A model generated the notes under the pieces. That model was not told the DNA's origin and did not search any database. It saw nothing but the letters and a program-made list of their open reading frames with translations. DNA of 64,000 bases from positions 1,178,001 to 1,242,000 of the forward strand of contig NZ_CP094469.1 of the NCBI RefSeq assembly GCF_023347295.1, in the 5' to 3' direction. Below, piece by piece: positions 1 to 9,400 of the stretch. Positions within the stretch are counted from its first letter, which is position 1; every line of letters begins with the position of its first letter. Source of the stretch: Faecalibacterium sp. I3-3-33 (lineage in GTDB: Bacteria; Bacillota; Clostridia; Oscillospirales; Ruminococcaceae). Made by a program: the position numbers and the translations under genes.

Positions 1-90
1 GAAGCAGCCGAAAAGATCAGCTTTGAAAAGCTGCATAAGCGCAGCGATATCGGCCTGCGTGCCCTGAAAGCGCTGGCAGAGAAGCAGTAA
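1..90 (+). CDS. C-terminal end of an unidentified protein (partial)
   Basis: The window opens inside an open frame that runs 29 codons to a TAA at 88-90. The visible tail is charged and helical (ends ALAEKQ). It lies 28 bp upstream of purL on the same strand, so it may be the preceding gene of a purine operon. The product cannot be identified from this fragment. Confidence 0.6.
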   Translation, partial: EAAEKISFEKLHKRSDIGLRALKALAEKQ

Positions 91-118
91 GAAAGAATAC
101 AAAGGGGGAACCTACCCA

Positions 119-3100
119 ATGGTCTATCGTATTTATGTGGAAAAAAAGCCCGGCTTTGATGTCGAGGCAAACGGTCTGAAAAACGAGCTCACCAGCCTGC
201 TGGGCATCAAGGACCTGACCGGTCTGCGCCTGCTGAACCGCTACGATGTGGAAGGCATCGACGAGGCACTGTTCAACCAGTGCGTCAGCACCGTGTTCAG
301 CGAGCCGCCGGTGGATAACACCTACGCCGAGCTGCCCGCTGCCGAGGGCGTGTCCTTCGCGGTGGAGTATCTGCCCGGTCAGTTCGACCAGCGCGCAGCT
401 TCTGCTGCTGAGTGCATCCAGCTCATCAGTCAGGGCGAGCGCCCGCTGGTGCGCTCTGCTCGCGTCTACCTGCTGGAGGGTGCTCTGACCCCCGAGCAGG
501 TGGCCGAAATTAAGAAGTATGTCATCAACCCTGTGGAAGCCCGCGAGGCTTCTCTGGAGACCAAAGAGACCCTGAAGATGGATTACCCTGTGCCCGCTGC
601 CGTGGCAGTGCTGGAGGGCTTCAACCAGCTGGACGAGGCTGGCCTTGCCAAGTTCATCGAGGAAAAGGGTCTGGCCATGGATCTGGGCGACATCAAGTTC
701 TGTCAGGAGTACTTCCGCTCCGAGCAGCGCGACCCCACCATCACCGAGATCAAGATGATCGACACCTACTGGTCCGATCACTGCCGCCACACCACCTTCG
801 GCACCATTCTGGACGATGTGCAGATCGACGACGCCGTGGTGCAGGAAGCTTTTGACCGCTACATGGCTATGCGCACCGAGCTGGGCCGCGAGAACAAGCC
901 CCGCTGCATGATGGACCTTGCCACCATTGGTGCCAAGGAGCTGAAGAAGCAGGGCATCCTGAAGAATCTGGACGAGTCTGAGGAGATCAATGCCTGCACC
1001 GTCAAGATCAAGTGCGATGTCAACGGCAAGGACGAGGACTGGCTGTTCCTGTTCAAGAACGAGACCCACAACCACCCCACCGAGATCGAGCCCTTCGGCG
1101 GCGCTGCCACCTGCATCGGCGGTGCCATCCGCGACCCGCTGTCCGGCCGCAGCTATGTCTATCAGGCTATGCGCGTCACCGGCGCAGGCGATCCGCTCAA
1201 GCCGGTCAGCGAGACCATGCCCGGCAAGCTGCCCCAGCGCAAGCTGGTCACCACCGCAGCCGCCGGTTACTCCTCCTACGGCAACCAGATCGGTCTGGCT
1301 ACCGGTCAGGTGGACGAGATCTACCACCCCGGTTATGTGGCAAAGCGCATGGAGATCGGCGCTGTTGTGGGCGCTACCCCTGCCTCCCACGTCCGCCGCG
1401 AGTGCCCCGCCCCCGGCGATGTGATCGTGCTGCTGGGCGGCCGCACCGGCCGTGACGGCATCGGCGGCGCTACCGGCTCCTCCAAGGCACACAAGCTGGA
1501 CAGCCTTGAGCACTGCGGTGCTGAAGTGCAGAAGGGCAATGCGCCCATCGAGCGCAAGCTGCAGCGCCTGTTCCGTCGCGAGGACGCCTGCAAGATGATC
1601 AAGCGCTGCAACGACTTTGGTGCCGGCGGCGTTTCCGTTGCCATCGGCGAACTGGCCGACGGTCTGTATATCGATCTGAATAAGGTCACCAAAAAGTACG
1701 AGGGTCTGGATGGCACCGAGCTGGCCATCAGCGAGAGCCAGGAGCGCATGGCTGTGGCGCTTGCCCCGGAGGATGTGGACAAGTTCATCGCCATTGCCAC
1801 CGAGGAGAACCTCGAGGCTACCCCTGTGGCCAAGGTCACCGAGGAAAAACGCCTGAACATGGTGTGGAACGGCGTTTCCATCGTGAACATCAGCCGTGAG
1901 TTCCTGAACTCCAACGGTGCAGAAAAGCACCAGAACGTCCATGTGGAAAAGGGCAGCGTCTGGCAGCCCCAGTGGGCCGGCCTGACCTTCAGCCAGAAGA
2001 TGAAGTCCATGGTGGGCGATCTGAACGTCTGCAGCAAGAAGGGTCTTTCCGAGCGGTTCGACTCCACCATCGGCGCTGCCACCGTGCTCATGCCCTTTGG
2101 CGGTGCATACCAGCTGACCCCCCAGAACGCCATGGTAGCCAAACTGCCGGTGGACGGCGAGACCACTACCTGCTCCGGCATGGCATGGGGCTATAACCCC
2201 TATCTGATGAGCGCCAACCAGTATGTGGGTGCACGGATGGCTGTTATTGAGAGCGTGACCAAGCTGGTCGCCACCGGCTTCCGCTACGAGGACGCCTACC
2301 TGACCTTCCAGGAGTACTTCGAGCGTCTGGGCAACAAGCCCGAGCGCTGGGGCAAGCCGCTGGCTGCCCTGCTGGGCGCACTGGATGCACAGATCGGTCT
2401 GGGCATTGCCTCCATCGGCGGCAAGGACAGTATGTCCGGCTCCTTTGAGCAGCTGGATGTGCCTCCCACGCTGGTGTCCTTTGCCACTGCCATTGGTAAG
2501 GCAAGCCGCGTAATCTCTACTGAGTTCAAGAAGCCCGAGAGTACCGTGGTGCTCGTGCGGCCCATCATCGACCCGGAGACCGGCTGCCCCAACTTCTTCT
2601 CCCTGAAGGCCAACTACAAGATCGTGGAGAACATGATCGAGGAGGGCATGGTCGCCTCTGCCTGCTCCGTGGGCTACGGCGGCATTGCCGAGGCGCTGTT
2701 CAAGATGGGTCTGGGCAACCGCATCGGCTTTAAGATGCGTGCGAACATGACCACCCACCAGATGTTCGAGCCCATGTACGGCTCCATCATTCTGGAAATG
2801 GTGTCCGATTCTCCCGCCGGTATGCTGCTGGGCGAGACCACCAAGGAGTACACCTTCGAGTCCTGCGGTGAAAAGCTGGATATGGCCGAGCTGCAGGAGA
2901 TTTGGGAGAGCAAGCTGGAGCCTGTGTATCCCTACCGCAAGGCCGGTTCTGCCGTGGAGAAGATCAACGGCAGCCTGACCGCTCCCGCCGCACCCAAGAT
3001 CGGTGTGGCAAAGCCCAAGGTCATCATCCCGGTGTTCCCCGGCACCAACTGCGAGTACGACACCGCCAAGGCCTTTGCCCGCGCCGGTGCCGACCCCGAA

Positions 3101-3811
3101 ATTCTGGTGGTGCGCAACCTGACCCCCGCCGACGTTGCCGAGAGCTGCGAGGCACTGGTCAAGGCTATTGACGCAAGCCAGATCGTCATGCTGCCCGGCG
3201 GCTTCTCCGGCGGCGACGAGCCGGACGGCAGCGCCAAGTTCATCGCCTCCTTCTTCCGCAACCCTGCGGTCACCGAGGCTGTGCGCCGTCTGCTGCAGCA
3301 GCGCGACGGCCTGATGCTGGGCATCTGCAACGGCTTCCAGGCTCTAATCAAGCTGGGTCTGGTACCCTACGGCGATATCCGCCCCATCACCGCCTGCGAC
3401 CCCACCCTGACCTTCAACACCATCGGCCGTCACCAGAGCATGCTGGTGCACACTCGTGTGGCTTCCACCGGCAGCCCGTGGCTCAGCAAGTGCGAGGTGG
3501 GCGAGATGCACACCATCGCCATCAGCCACGGCGAGGGCCGCTTTGTGGCGCCGCAGGAGGTGCTGGACACCATGCTGCGCAACGGTCAGGTGGCTACCCA
3601 GTATGTGGATCTGACCGGTGTGCCCACCATGGATCAGCGTTTCAACCCCAACGGCTCTGTGCTGGCTATCGAGGGCATCACCAGCCCGGACGGCCGCGTG
3701 TTCGGCAAGATGGGTCACTCGGAGCGCAGCGGCGAGTACCTGTACAAGAACGTCACCGGCGATAAATACCAGCCGATCTTTGAGGGCGGCGTGGACTATT
3801 TCAAGGTTTGA
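119..3811 (+). CDS. purL: Phosphoribosylformylglycinamidine synthase, single-chain form
   Basis: Fourth step of de novo purine synthesis: ATP- and glutamine-dependent conversion of FGAR to FGAM in the cytoplasm. The 1230-residue protein is the long clostridial/proteobacterial type with synthase and glutaminase in one chain, unlike the split PurL/PurQ/PurS of Bacillus. Visible motifs are DTYWSDHCRHTTF near residue 214, NETHNHPTEIEPFGG near 316, and a C-terminal class I glutamine amidotransferase domain from about residue 965. That domain has PGTNCEYDT, the nucleophile in GICNG (Cys about 1070) and SHGEGRF. The ATG at 119 follows an AAAGGGGG ribosome binding site at 101-108. purB follows 142 bp downstream, so both likely serve the same pathway. 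Confidence 0.97.
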   Translation: MVYRIYVEKKPGFDVEANGLKNELTSLLGIKDLTGLRLLNRYDVEGIDEALFNQCVSTVFSEPPVDNTYAELPAAEGVSFAVEYLPGQFDQRAASAAECIQLISQGERPLVRSARVYLLEGALTPEQVAEIKKYVINPVEAREASLETKETLKMDYPVPAAVAVLEGFNQLDEAGLAKFIEEKGLAMDLGDIKFCQEYFRSEQRDPTITEIKMIDTYWSDHCRHTTFGTILDDVQIDDAVVQEAFDRYMAMRTELGRENKPRCMMDLATIGAKELKKQGILKNLDESEEINACTVKIKCDVNGKDEDWLFLFKNETHNHPTEIEPFGGAATCIGGAIRDPLSGRSYVYQAMRVTGAGDPLKPVSETMPGKLPQRKLVTTAAAGYSSYGNQIGLATGQVDEIYHPGYVAKRMEIGAVVGATPASHVRRECPAPGDVIVLLGGRTGRDGIGGATGSSKAHKLDSLEHCGAEVQKGNAPIERKLQRLFRREDACKMIKRCNDFGAGGVSVAIGELADGLYIDLNKVTKKYEGLDGTELAISESQERMAVALAPEDVDKFIAIATEENLEATPVAKVTEEKRLNMVWNGVSIVNISREFLNSNGAEKHQNVHVEKGSVWQPQWAGLTFSQKMKSMVGDLNVCSKKGLSERFDSTIGAATVLMPFGGAYQLTPQNAMVAKLPVDGETTTCSGMAWGYNPYLMSANQYVGARMAVIESVTKLVATGFRYEDAYLTFQEYFERLGNKPERWGKPLAALLGALDAQIGLGIASIGGKDSMSGSFEQLDVPPTLVSFATAIGKASRVISTEFKKPESTVVLVRPIIDPETGCPNFFSLKANYKIVENMIEEGMVASACSVGYGGIAEALFKMGLGNRIGFKMRANMTTHQMFEPMYGSIILEMVSDSPAGMLLGETTKEYTFESCGEKLDMAELQEIWESKLEPVYPYRKAGSAVEKINGSLTAPAAPKIGVAKPKVIIPVFPGTNCEYDTAKAFARAGADPEILVVRNLTPADVAESCEALVKAIDASQIVMLPGGFSGGDEPDGSAKFIASFFRNPAVTEAVRRLLQQRDGLMLGICNGFQALIKLGLVPYGDIRPITACDPTLTFNTIGRHQSMLVHTRVASTGSPWLSKCEVGEMHTIAISHGEGRFVAPQEVLDTMLRNGQVATQYVDLTGVPTMDQRFNPNGSVLAIEGITSPDGRVFGKMGHSERSGEYLYKNVTGDKYQPIFEGGVDYFKV

Positions 3812-3827
3812 TGGTAGAATAGAGAAA

Positions 3828-3934
3828 AAACTCCTTCCGTCATCGCTGGCGCGATGCCACCTCCCTCGGAGAGGGAGGCTGAAGGGCCCTCTCTTCGAGG
3901 GGGCTGTCGCCGGAAGGCGACTGGGGGAGTTACT
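3828..3934. repeat. Imperfect palindromic intergenic element (REP/MITE-like)
   Basis: Between purL and purB lies a segment of about 105 bp that begins AACTCCTTCCGTC and ends CTGGGGGAGTT. The two ends are reverse complements of each other (AACTCC against GGAGTT), and the arms carry further pairing (CCACCTCCCTC against GAGGGGGCTG). It could fold into a long hairpin within the transcript. Elements of this look are common between genes in this bacterial group; that statement is recalled, not tested here. Confidence 0.6.
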
Positions 3935-3953
3935 TTCAGGAGGAAAACAACCA

Positions 3954-5399
3954 ATGTCACAGCATGATCGCTATATCAGCCCTTTTTCCACCCGCTACGC
4001 TTCCGATGAGATGCAGTACATCTTCTCGGACGACAACAAGTTCCGCACTTGGCGGCGGCTGTGGGTGGCGCTGGCTCGTGCCGAAATGAATCAGGGCCTG
4101 ACCAACATCACCCCGGACATGGTAGCCGAGCTGGAAGCTCATGTGGACGATATCAACTACGAAGTGGCCATCGAGCGGGAAAAGCTGGTGCGCCACGACG
4201 TTATGAGCCACGTCTACGCCTACGGTCAGCAGTGCCCCAAGGCGGCAGGCATCATCCATCTGGGTGCTACCAGCTGCTATGTGGGCGATAACACCGATAT
4301 CATCGTGATGCGGCAGGGCCTTGAGCTGGTGCGCAAAAAGCTGGTGGGTGTGCTGGCAAAGCTGGCACACTTTGCCAAGGAGTACAAGGATATGCCCTGC
4401 ATGGCCTACACCCACTGCCAGCCCGCACAGCCCACCACCGTGGGCAAGCGCGCTACCCTGTGGGCCAACGAGCTGGTGATGGATCTGGCCGAGATCGACC
4501 ATCGTCTGGCCACCCTGCAGCTGCGCGGTGTCAAGGGCACCACCGGCACGCAGGCCTCCTTTATGGAGCTGTTCAAGGGCGATGCCGACAAGATCCGCGC
4601 CGTGGATGCTTCCATTGCAAAGGAGATGGGCTTTGACCCCAAGGCCGTTGTGCCGGTGTCCGGCCAGACTTACAGCCGCAAGGTGGATGCTTTTATCCTG
4701 AACGCGCTGGCAGGTATTGGTCAGAGCTGCATGAAGTTTGCCACCGACCTGCGCCTGCTGGCAAACTTCAAGGAGATGGAGGAGCCCTTTGAGAAGAACC
4801 AGATCGGTTCCTCTGCCATGCCCTATAAGCGCAACCCCATGCGCTGCGAGCGCATCTGCGCCCTTGCCCGCTACCTGATGGTGGATGTGCTGAACCCCAG
4901 CTTTACCACCGGCTGCCAGTGGTTTGAGCGCACGCTGGACGACAGCGCCAACAAGCGCGTGGCTATGGCTGAGGGCTTCCTTGCCACTGATGCCATCCTG
5001 AACATCATGCTCAACGTTACCGATGGTCTGGTGGTGTACCCCAAGGTGGTGCGCAGCCGCCTGATGGCCGAGCTGCCCTTTATGGCCAGCGAGAACATCA
5101 TGATGCAGGCTGTGGAAAAGGGCGGCAACCGTCAGGAACTGCACGAGCGCCTGCGTCAGCACGCCATCGCCGCCGGTAAGCAGGTCAAGGAAGAGGGTCT
5201 GCCCAACGATATGGTGGATCGTATTGCCGCAGACCCGGCCTTTGGCCTGACCCGCGAGGAGATCGTGGCAGGGCTGGTGCCGGAGAACTTTGTGGGCCGT
5301 GCACCCCAGCAGGTGGAGGAGTTCATCGCCAACGTCCTGCAGCCCATCTTTGATGCGGACCCTGAGGATGTGGAGCAGCACGCCTCCCTGAGCGTCTGA
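3954..5399 (+). CDS. purB: Adenylosuccinate lyase
   Basis: Cleaves SAICAR to AICAR and adenylosuccinate to AMP, releasing fumarate (two purine steps, cytoplasm). The 481-residue product belongs to the fumarase/aspartase superfamily: the signature GSSAMPYKRNP with its catalytic serine loop is at about residues 284-294, and the histidine-bearing THCQPAQPTTVGKR stretch is at about 157. The start is the ATG at 3954, preceded by CAGGAGG at 3938-3944; the open frame extends further upstream but runs through a palindromic repeat. A strong rho-independent terminator follows the stop. Confidence 0.96.
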   Translation: MSQHDRYISPFSTRYASDEMQYIFSDDNKFRTWRRLWVALARAEMNQGLTNITPDMVAELEAHVDDINYEVAIEREKLVRHDVMSHVYAYGQQCPKAAGIIHLGATSCYVGDNTDIIVMRQGLELVRKKLVGVLAKLAHFAKEYKDMPCMAYTHCQPAQPTTVGKRATLWANELVMDLAEIDHRLATLQLRGVKGTTGTQASFMELFKGDADKIRAVDASIAKEMGFDPKAVVPVSGQTYSRKVDAFILNALAGIGQSCMKFATDLRLLANFKEMEEPFEKNQIGSSAMPYKRNPMRCERICALARYLMVDVLNPSFTTGCQWFERTLDDSANKRVAMAEGFLATDAILNIMLNVTDGLVVYPKVVRSRLMAELPFMASENIMMQAVEKGGNRQELHERLRQHAIAAGKQVKEEGLPNDMVDRIAADPAFGLTREEIVAGLVPENFVGRAPQQVEEFIANVLQPIFDADPEDVEQHASLSV

Positions 5400-5415
5400 T
5401 AATAGGATCAATTGC

Positions 5416-5448
5416 AAAAAGGAGAAGCCCGCGGGCTTCTCCTTTTTT
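5416..5448 (+). terminator. Rho-independent terminator after purB
   Basis: GGAGAAGCCC at 5421-5430 pairs perfectly with GGGCTTCTCC at 5433-5442, followed by TTTTTT. An A-tract precedes it, so it could act on both strands. Confidence 0.9.
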
Positions 5449-5459
5449 GCGTTTGTGCC

Positions 5460-5488
5460 TTGCACGATTTTGTCTGTCATGTTACACT
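5460..5488 (+). promoter_or_regulatory. Sigma-A-type promoter for the pseudouridine synthase gene
   Basis: TTGCAC at 5460-5465 and TACACT at 5483-5488 are separated by 17 bp, about 30 bp upstream of the ATG. Confidence 0.6.
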
Positions 5489-5518
5489 GAGGACATCATC
5501 AACAAAGGAGAACCGCTT

Positions 5519-6220
5519 ATGCGATTGGATAAATATCTGGCCGAGACTGCCCAGTGCACCCGCAGCGAGGCCAAAACCATGCTGGCAAAGGGTCGCGTGC
5601 AGGTGAACGGCGCGGTGTGCAAAAAAGGGGACACCCAGCTGAAGGATACCGACACCGTGGCAGTGGATGGTGCGCCGCTGCGCTATCAGAAATTCGTTTA
5701 CCTCATGCTCAATAAGCCCGAGGGGGTGGTGAGCGCTTCTACCGATAAGCGGGATACCACCGTGGTGGATCTGGTAGGGGACGCCTACCCCCGGCGGGAG
5801 CTGTTCCCGGCAGGTCGGCTGGACAAGACCAGCACCGGCTTTGTGCTGCTGACCGATGACGGCGGCTTTGCCCACGATATCCTGTCTCCCCGGCACCATG
5901 TGTCCAAGACCTACACTGTGACCATCGACACCCCGCTCACGCAGGAGATGTGCACCGGCTTTGCGGCGGGGGTCACGCTGGCGGACGGCACCGCCCTTTC
6001 ACCCGCCGAGGTGACCGCCCTTTCCCCGGATGGGTGCACCGTGCGGGTGGTGCTGCGGCAGGGGGTGTACCATCAGATCAAACGGATGTTCGGCGTGTAC
6101 GGTGCTGGGGTGAATGCTTTGCACCGGGAGGCCATTGGCGGCCTTGCACTGGATGCACAGCTTGCCCCGGGACAGTGGCGGGAGCTTTCTAACGAAGAAG
6201 TGGCAAAAATTACCAGATAA
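5519..6220 (+). CDS. rsuA: RsuA/RluB/RluF-family pseudouridine synthase (16S rRNA U516 type)
   Basis: Isomerises a specific uridine in ribosomal RNA to pseudouridine. The 233-residue protein has an N-terminal S4 RNA-binding domain (residues 1-60, beginning MRLDKYLAE). The catalytic domain contains the RsuA-family motif GRLDKTSTG at about residue 100, whose aspartate is the catalytic residue, and later HHVSKTY and VYHQIKRMF. The ATG at 5519 follows AAAGGAG at 5504-5510; the in-frame codons upstream lie in the promoter. Whether it modifies 16S or 23S RNA cannot be decided by eye, so the symbol is provisional. Confidence 0.85.
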   Translation: MRLDKYLAETAQCTRSEAKTMLAKGRVQVNGAVCKKGDTQLKDTDTVAVDGAPLRYQKFVYLMLNKPEGVVSASTDKRDTTVVDLVGDAYPRRELFPAGRLDKTSTGFVLLTDDGGFAHDILSPRHHVSKTYTVTIDTPLTQEMCTGFAAGVTLADGTALSPAEVTALSPDGCTVRVVLRQGVYHQIKRMFGVYGAGVNALHREAIGGLALDAQLAPGQWRELSNEEVAKITR

Positions 6221-6371
6221 AACGCTGCGCTTTTCACGCGGTTTTCAAAAATGTATCACATTTTATCGGTAAAATAACGGTAAGAACCACGCAAAAAGGC
6301 ACTTTTTTGGCAAAAAATGGCCCCGAAAGATAATTTCAACAAGAAAGAATTATTTTTTTTGTTGAAATCTG

Positions 6372-6400
6372 TTGCAAAAGTAAATTCTTTTGTGTAAAAT
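6372..6400 (+). promoter_or_regulatory. Sigma-A-type promoter for the CdaR-like regulator
   Basis: TTGCAA at 6372-6377 and TAAAAT at 6395-6400 with a 17-bp spacer, in an AT-rich stretch 85 bp upstream of the start codon. Confidence 0.6.
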
Positions 6401-6484
6401 ATAGATTGTAATGCGGCTAAATTGTTTAAAATCACAACCCATGCCGCCGCGGCTTGCACAAACGAGGAAAAGGGGTATCCATTT

Positions 6485-7570
6485 ATGGCCAATAGAGTAT
6501 TTCAAAGCGTGATCTACCAGATGAAGGACGCGATCAATCGGGTGGTCGGCGTTGTGGATGAGACCGGCGCTGTCATTTCCTGCTCGGAGCTGAACCTGAT
6601 CGGCGAGGTGCGCGAGGGCTATATGGCCGAGCGCCTGAACGCAGGCGACCGCTTTGTGCGCGACGGCTATACTTACCAGCAGTTCTCCAACGCCAAGCAT
6701 AACGATTATGCCGTGTTCGTGGAGGGCGCCGACGAGACTGCAGGGCAGTTTGCCGGTGTGCTGGCCATCAGCCTGCAGAGCATCAAGCAGTACCACGACG
6801 AAAAATTCGATAAGTCCAACTTTATCAAGAACGTGGTGCTGGACAACATCCTGCCCGGCGATATCTACGCCAAGGCACGGGAGCTGCACTTTGCCACCGA
6901 TGTCTCCCGCGTGGTGTTCATTGTGCGGGTGATCAGCGGCGGCGATATCTCTGCCTATGATGTGGTCAGCAGCCTGTTCCCCGATAAGCAGAAGGACTTT
7001 GTGTTCAATATCAGCGAGACCGACACCGTGCTGGTCAAGGAGATCCGCAAGGGCATTGACCGCACCGATATGGAAAAGCTGGCTGCCAGCATCGTGGATA
7101 CCCTCTCCGGCGAGCACTACATCAAGGCCGTGGTTGGCATTGGCACCCCCATTGCCAATGTGAAGGATCTGGCTACCTCCTTTAAGGAAGCCCAGATCGC
7201 CATGGAAGTGAGCAAGGTGTTCGATACCGAAAAGCAGATCATCCGCTACGATAATCTGGGCATTGCTCGTCTGATCTACCAGCTGCCCACCACCGTTTGC
7301 GAGATGTTCCTGCGCGAGGTGTTCAAGCAGGGCAGCATTGAAAGCCTGGATCAGGAGACCCTGTTCACCATCCAGCGCTTCTTCGAGAACAACCTGAATG
7401 TGTCCGAGACCAGCCGCGGCCTGTTTGTGCACCGCAATACGCTGGTGTATCGTCTGGAAAAGATCAAAAAGCTGACCGGTCTGGATCTGCGTGAGTTCGA
7501 CGACGCTATCGTCTTTAAGGTAGCGCTGATGGTCAAGAAGTACCTGTCCAACAACCCGGCCAAATACTGA
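6485..7570 (+). CDS. CdaR/PucR-family transcriptional regulator
   Basis: A 361-residue protein. The N-terminal part (about 1-110) looks like a sensor domain. The middle resembles the GGDEF-like CdaR domain. The C-terminal 60 residues form the PucR-type helix-turn-helix, with the hallmark NLNVSETSRGLFVHRNTLVYRLEK in two parts (NVSETSRGL, then HRNTLVYRLEKI). Family members sense sugar diacids or purine metabolites; which ligand applies here cannot be read from the sequence. The ATG at 6485 is chosen because GAGGAAAAGGGG precedes it at 6462-6473. It stands alone between its own promoter and a terminator, just upstream of ftsE. Confidence 0.85.
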   Translation: MANRVFQSVIYQMKDAINRVVGVVDETGAVISCSELNLIGEVREGYMAERLNAGDRFVRDGYTYQQFSNAKHNDYAVFVEGADETAGQFAGVLAISLQSIKQYHDEKFDKSNFIKNVVLDNILPGDIYAKARELHFATDVSRVVFIVRVISGGDISAYDVVSSLFPDKQKDFVFNISETDTVLVKEIRKGIDRTDMEKLAASIVDTLSGEHYIKAVVGIGTPIANVKDLATSFKEAQIAMEVSKVFDTEKQIIRYDNLGIARLIYQLPTTVCEMFLREVFKQGSIESLDQETLFTIQRFFENNLNVSETSRGLFVHRNTLVYRLEKIKKLTGLDLREFDDAIVFKVALMVKKYLSNNPAKY

Positions 7571-7604
7571 TATTCCGCTGTGCGGGTTTTGCCCCGCCGG
7601 CGCC

Positions 7605-7643
7605 GAACCGGCCGCTCGAAACCGATGCTGGCCGGTTCTTTTT
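7605..7643 (+). terminator. Rho-independent terminator after the CdaR-like gene
   Basis: GAACCGGCC at 7605-7613 pairs with GGCCGGTTC at 7630-7638, followed by TTTTT; the loop is 16 nt. Confidence 0.8.
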
Positions 7644-7711
7644 GCAGTGTTAGCTGCGGACGGGCTGTCTTGACCGTCAAAAATCTTGATGTCAGGAGCT
7701 AATACGATTCC

Positions 7712-8476
7712 ATGATCGATTTTGAACACGTTTCCAAAGAATATAAAAAGGGCGGACGCCTTGCACTGGAGGATATCAACTTCCATGTGGATGAAGGCGA
7801 GTTCGTCTTTCTGCTGGGGCACTCCGGCGCGGGCAAATCCACCTTGCTCAAGCTGATCCTGCGGGAGGCACTGCCTACCTCCGGCAAGGTGACCGTGCTG
7901 GGTAAGGATGTTGCCAAGCTGCGCCGCCATAAGATCCCTTACCTGCGCCGTCAGATGGGCATCATCTTTCAGGACTTCCGGCTGATCCCCAGCATGACCG
8001 TATACGAGAACGTGGCCTTTGCCATGCACGTCCTCAATGTGCCCCGCAAGGAGATCCGTCCCCGCGTGGAGTACATTCTGGAGCTGGTGCATCTGGAGGA
8101 CAAAGCCAAGTGCTACCCGGATACCCTTTCCGGTGGCGAGCAGCAGCGTGTAGCTGTGGCGCGCGCGCTGGTACATAACCCCAAGCTGGTCATTGCAGAC
8201 GAGCCTACCGGCAACATCGACCCGGAACTGAGCCAGGAAATGATGCAGCTGCTGGAGCGGGTGAGCAAGATGGGCATCACGGTGCTGGTGGTCACCCACG
8301 AGCACGAGCTGGTGCACCGTTTCCATCAGCGTGTGGTCACCCTGAGCCATGGGCGCATCATCTCGGACGTGCCCGCAGACCCCGTGGCTGCCGCCGAGGA
8401 CGATCTTTCGCTGGATGTTGCCGCCTTTGATGCGGACGATGCGTCCGTTGCCAAAAAGGAGGTGGCTACCGTATGA
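7712..8476 (+). CDS. ftsE: Cell-division ATP-binding protein FtsE
   Basis: ABC-type ATPase that pairs with FtsX at the membrane to control peptidoglycan hydrolases during division or elongation. The 254-residue protein shows Walker [10 protein letters not shown] (36-44), signature LSGGE (139-143) and Walker B LVIADEP with the catalytic Glu at about 164. It has an extra acidic, alanine-rich tail of about 30 residues beyond the usual ~225-residue FtsE. Its stop codon overlaps the ftsX start (ATGA), indicating translational coupling. The M23 peptidase two genes on is a natural FtsEX-controlled hydrolase. Confidence 0.95.
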   Translation: MIDFEHVSKEYKKGGRLALEDINFHVDEGEFVFLLGHSGAGKSTLLKLILREALPTSGKVTVLGKDVAKLRRHKIPYLRRQMGIIFQDFRLIPSMTVYENVAFAMHVLNVPRKEIRPRVEYILELVHLEDKAKCYPDTLSGGEQQRVAVARALVHNPKLVIADEPTGNIDPELSQEMMQLLERVSKMGITVLVVTHEHELVHRFHQRVVTLSHGRIISDVPADPVAAAEDDLSLDVAAFDADDASVAKKEVATV

Positions 8477-9381
8477 TGCGACCCTCTACCTTCTTCTTCC
8501 TCACCCGGCGCGGTGTGCGCAACTTGGGCAAGCACTGGGCCATGACCATTGCCTGCATCGCTTCTTTGAGCGTGTGTATGACCCTGAACATCTTTGCCAG
8601 CTTGGCCGAGGTGAACGTGGGCAGCATGGTGGCCTATCTGGGCAGCCAGAACGAGACGGTTGTTTATCTGGATCCCGAATGTGATGATGCCACCGCCGCG
8701 CAGGTAGGCGAGACCCTTTCGGCCATGCCGGGGGTCAGCGGGGTGCAGTACGTTTCTAAACAGGATGTGCTTGACACTTACCGCGGCTATATGCAGGATT
8801 ATTCCTCCCTGTGGGATGAATTTGAGACCGATAACCCCTTTAAGGCCAACTACCGGGTCACCCTGAGCGACCTGACCCAGATGGAGAGCATGAGCGTGAA
8901 GATGCAGGCCATCCCGGGCGTTGTCAGCGTTACCGCCCCGGTGGAGATGACCAATATCTTTGTGGAGATCCAGAAAGCCGTCACCAAGGGCGGCCGCATG
9001 ATCGTGCTGGTGCTGATGGTGGTCAGCATCATCACAGTGGGCAGCACCATCCGCCTGAGCGTTTTTGCCCGCCGCCGCGAGATCGAGATCATGAAGTATG
9101 TGGGTGCCACCAACCGCATGGTCACCCTGCCTTTCTTTGTGGAGGGTCTGACCATGGGTCTGATCTCCGGTATCCTGACCGCAGCGGTCAGCCTTGGCTG
9201 CTACAGCTATGTGGTCAACGCCGCCGGTGGCTTGGGCGGCATCTGGCAGATGCTCATGGGCCGCGCACTGGTGCCGGTGGCAAACGTGCTGCCGACCATC
9301 GTGGTAACAAGCCTGCTCAGCGGTGCCATCGTAGGCGGCGTGGGCAGTATGTTCTCTATCCGCAAACATCTGAATGTGTGA
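8473..9381 (+). CDS. ftsX: Cell-division permease-like protein FtsX
   Basis: Membrane partner of FtsE. The 302-residue product has one transmembrane segment near residues 22-45 and a large extracellular loop (about 50-165). Three more transmembrane segments make up the C-terminal half, including a conserved FARRREIEIMKYVGAT stretch typical of FtsX. There are two adjacent ATG codons (8473 and 8476); AAGGAGG lies just upstream inside ftsE. It probably relays FtsE ATPase cycles to the extracellular hydrolase encoded next. Confidence 0.95.
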   Translation: MMRPSTFFFLTRRGVRNLGKHWAMTIACIASLSVCMTLNIFASLAEVNVGSMVAYLGSQNETVVYLDPECDDATAAQVGETLSAMPGVSGVQYVSKQDVLDTYRGYMQDYSSLWDEFETDNPFKANYRVTLSDLTQMESMSVKMQAIPGVVSVTAPVEMTNIFVEIQKAVTKGGRMIVLVLMVVSIITVGSTIRLSVFARRREIEIMKYVGATNRMVTLPFFVEGLTMGLISGILTAAVSLGCYSYVVNAAGGLGGIWQMLMGRALVPVANVLPTIVVTSLLSGAIVGGVGSMFSIRKHLNV

Positions 9382-9400
9382 CCGAAAGGAGCCGCGTTTT

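Noticed and set aside
17..2758. A 913-codon minus-strand open frame across purL
   Set aside because: It is an antisense shadow of a clear purL; its translation is low-complexity His/Leu/Gly with no domain, a typical effect of biased codons in GC-rich genes.
3618..3953. Upstream extension of the purB frame
   Set aside because: It overlaps the end of purL and a palindromic repeat; the ATG at 3954 has the ribosome binding site and gives the normal length.
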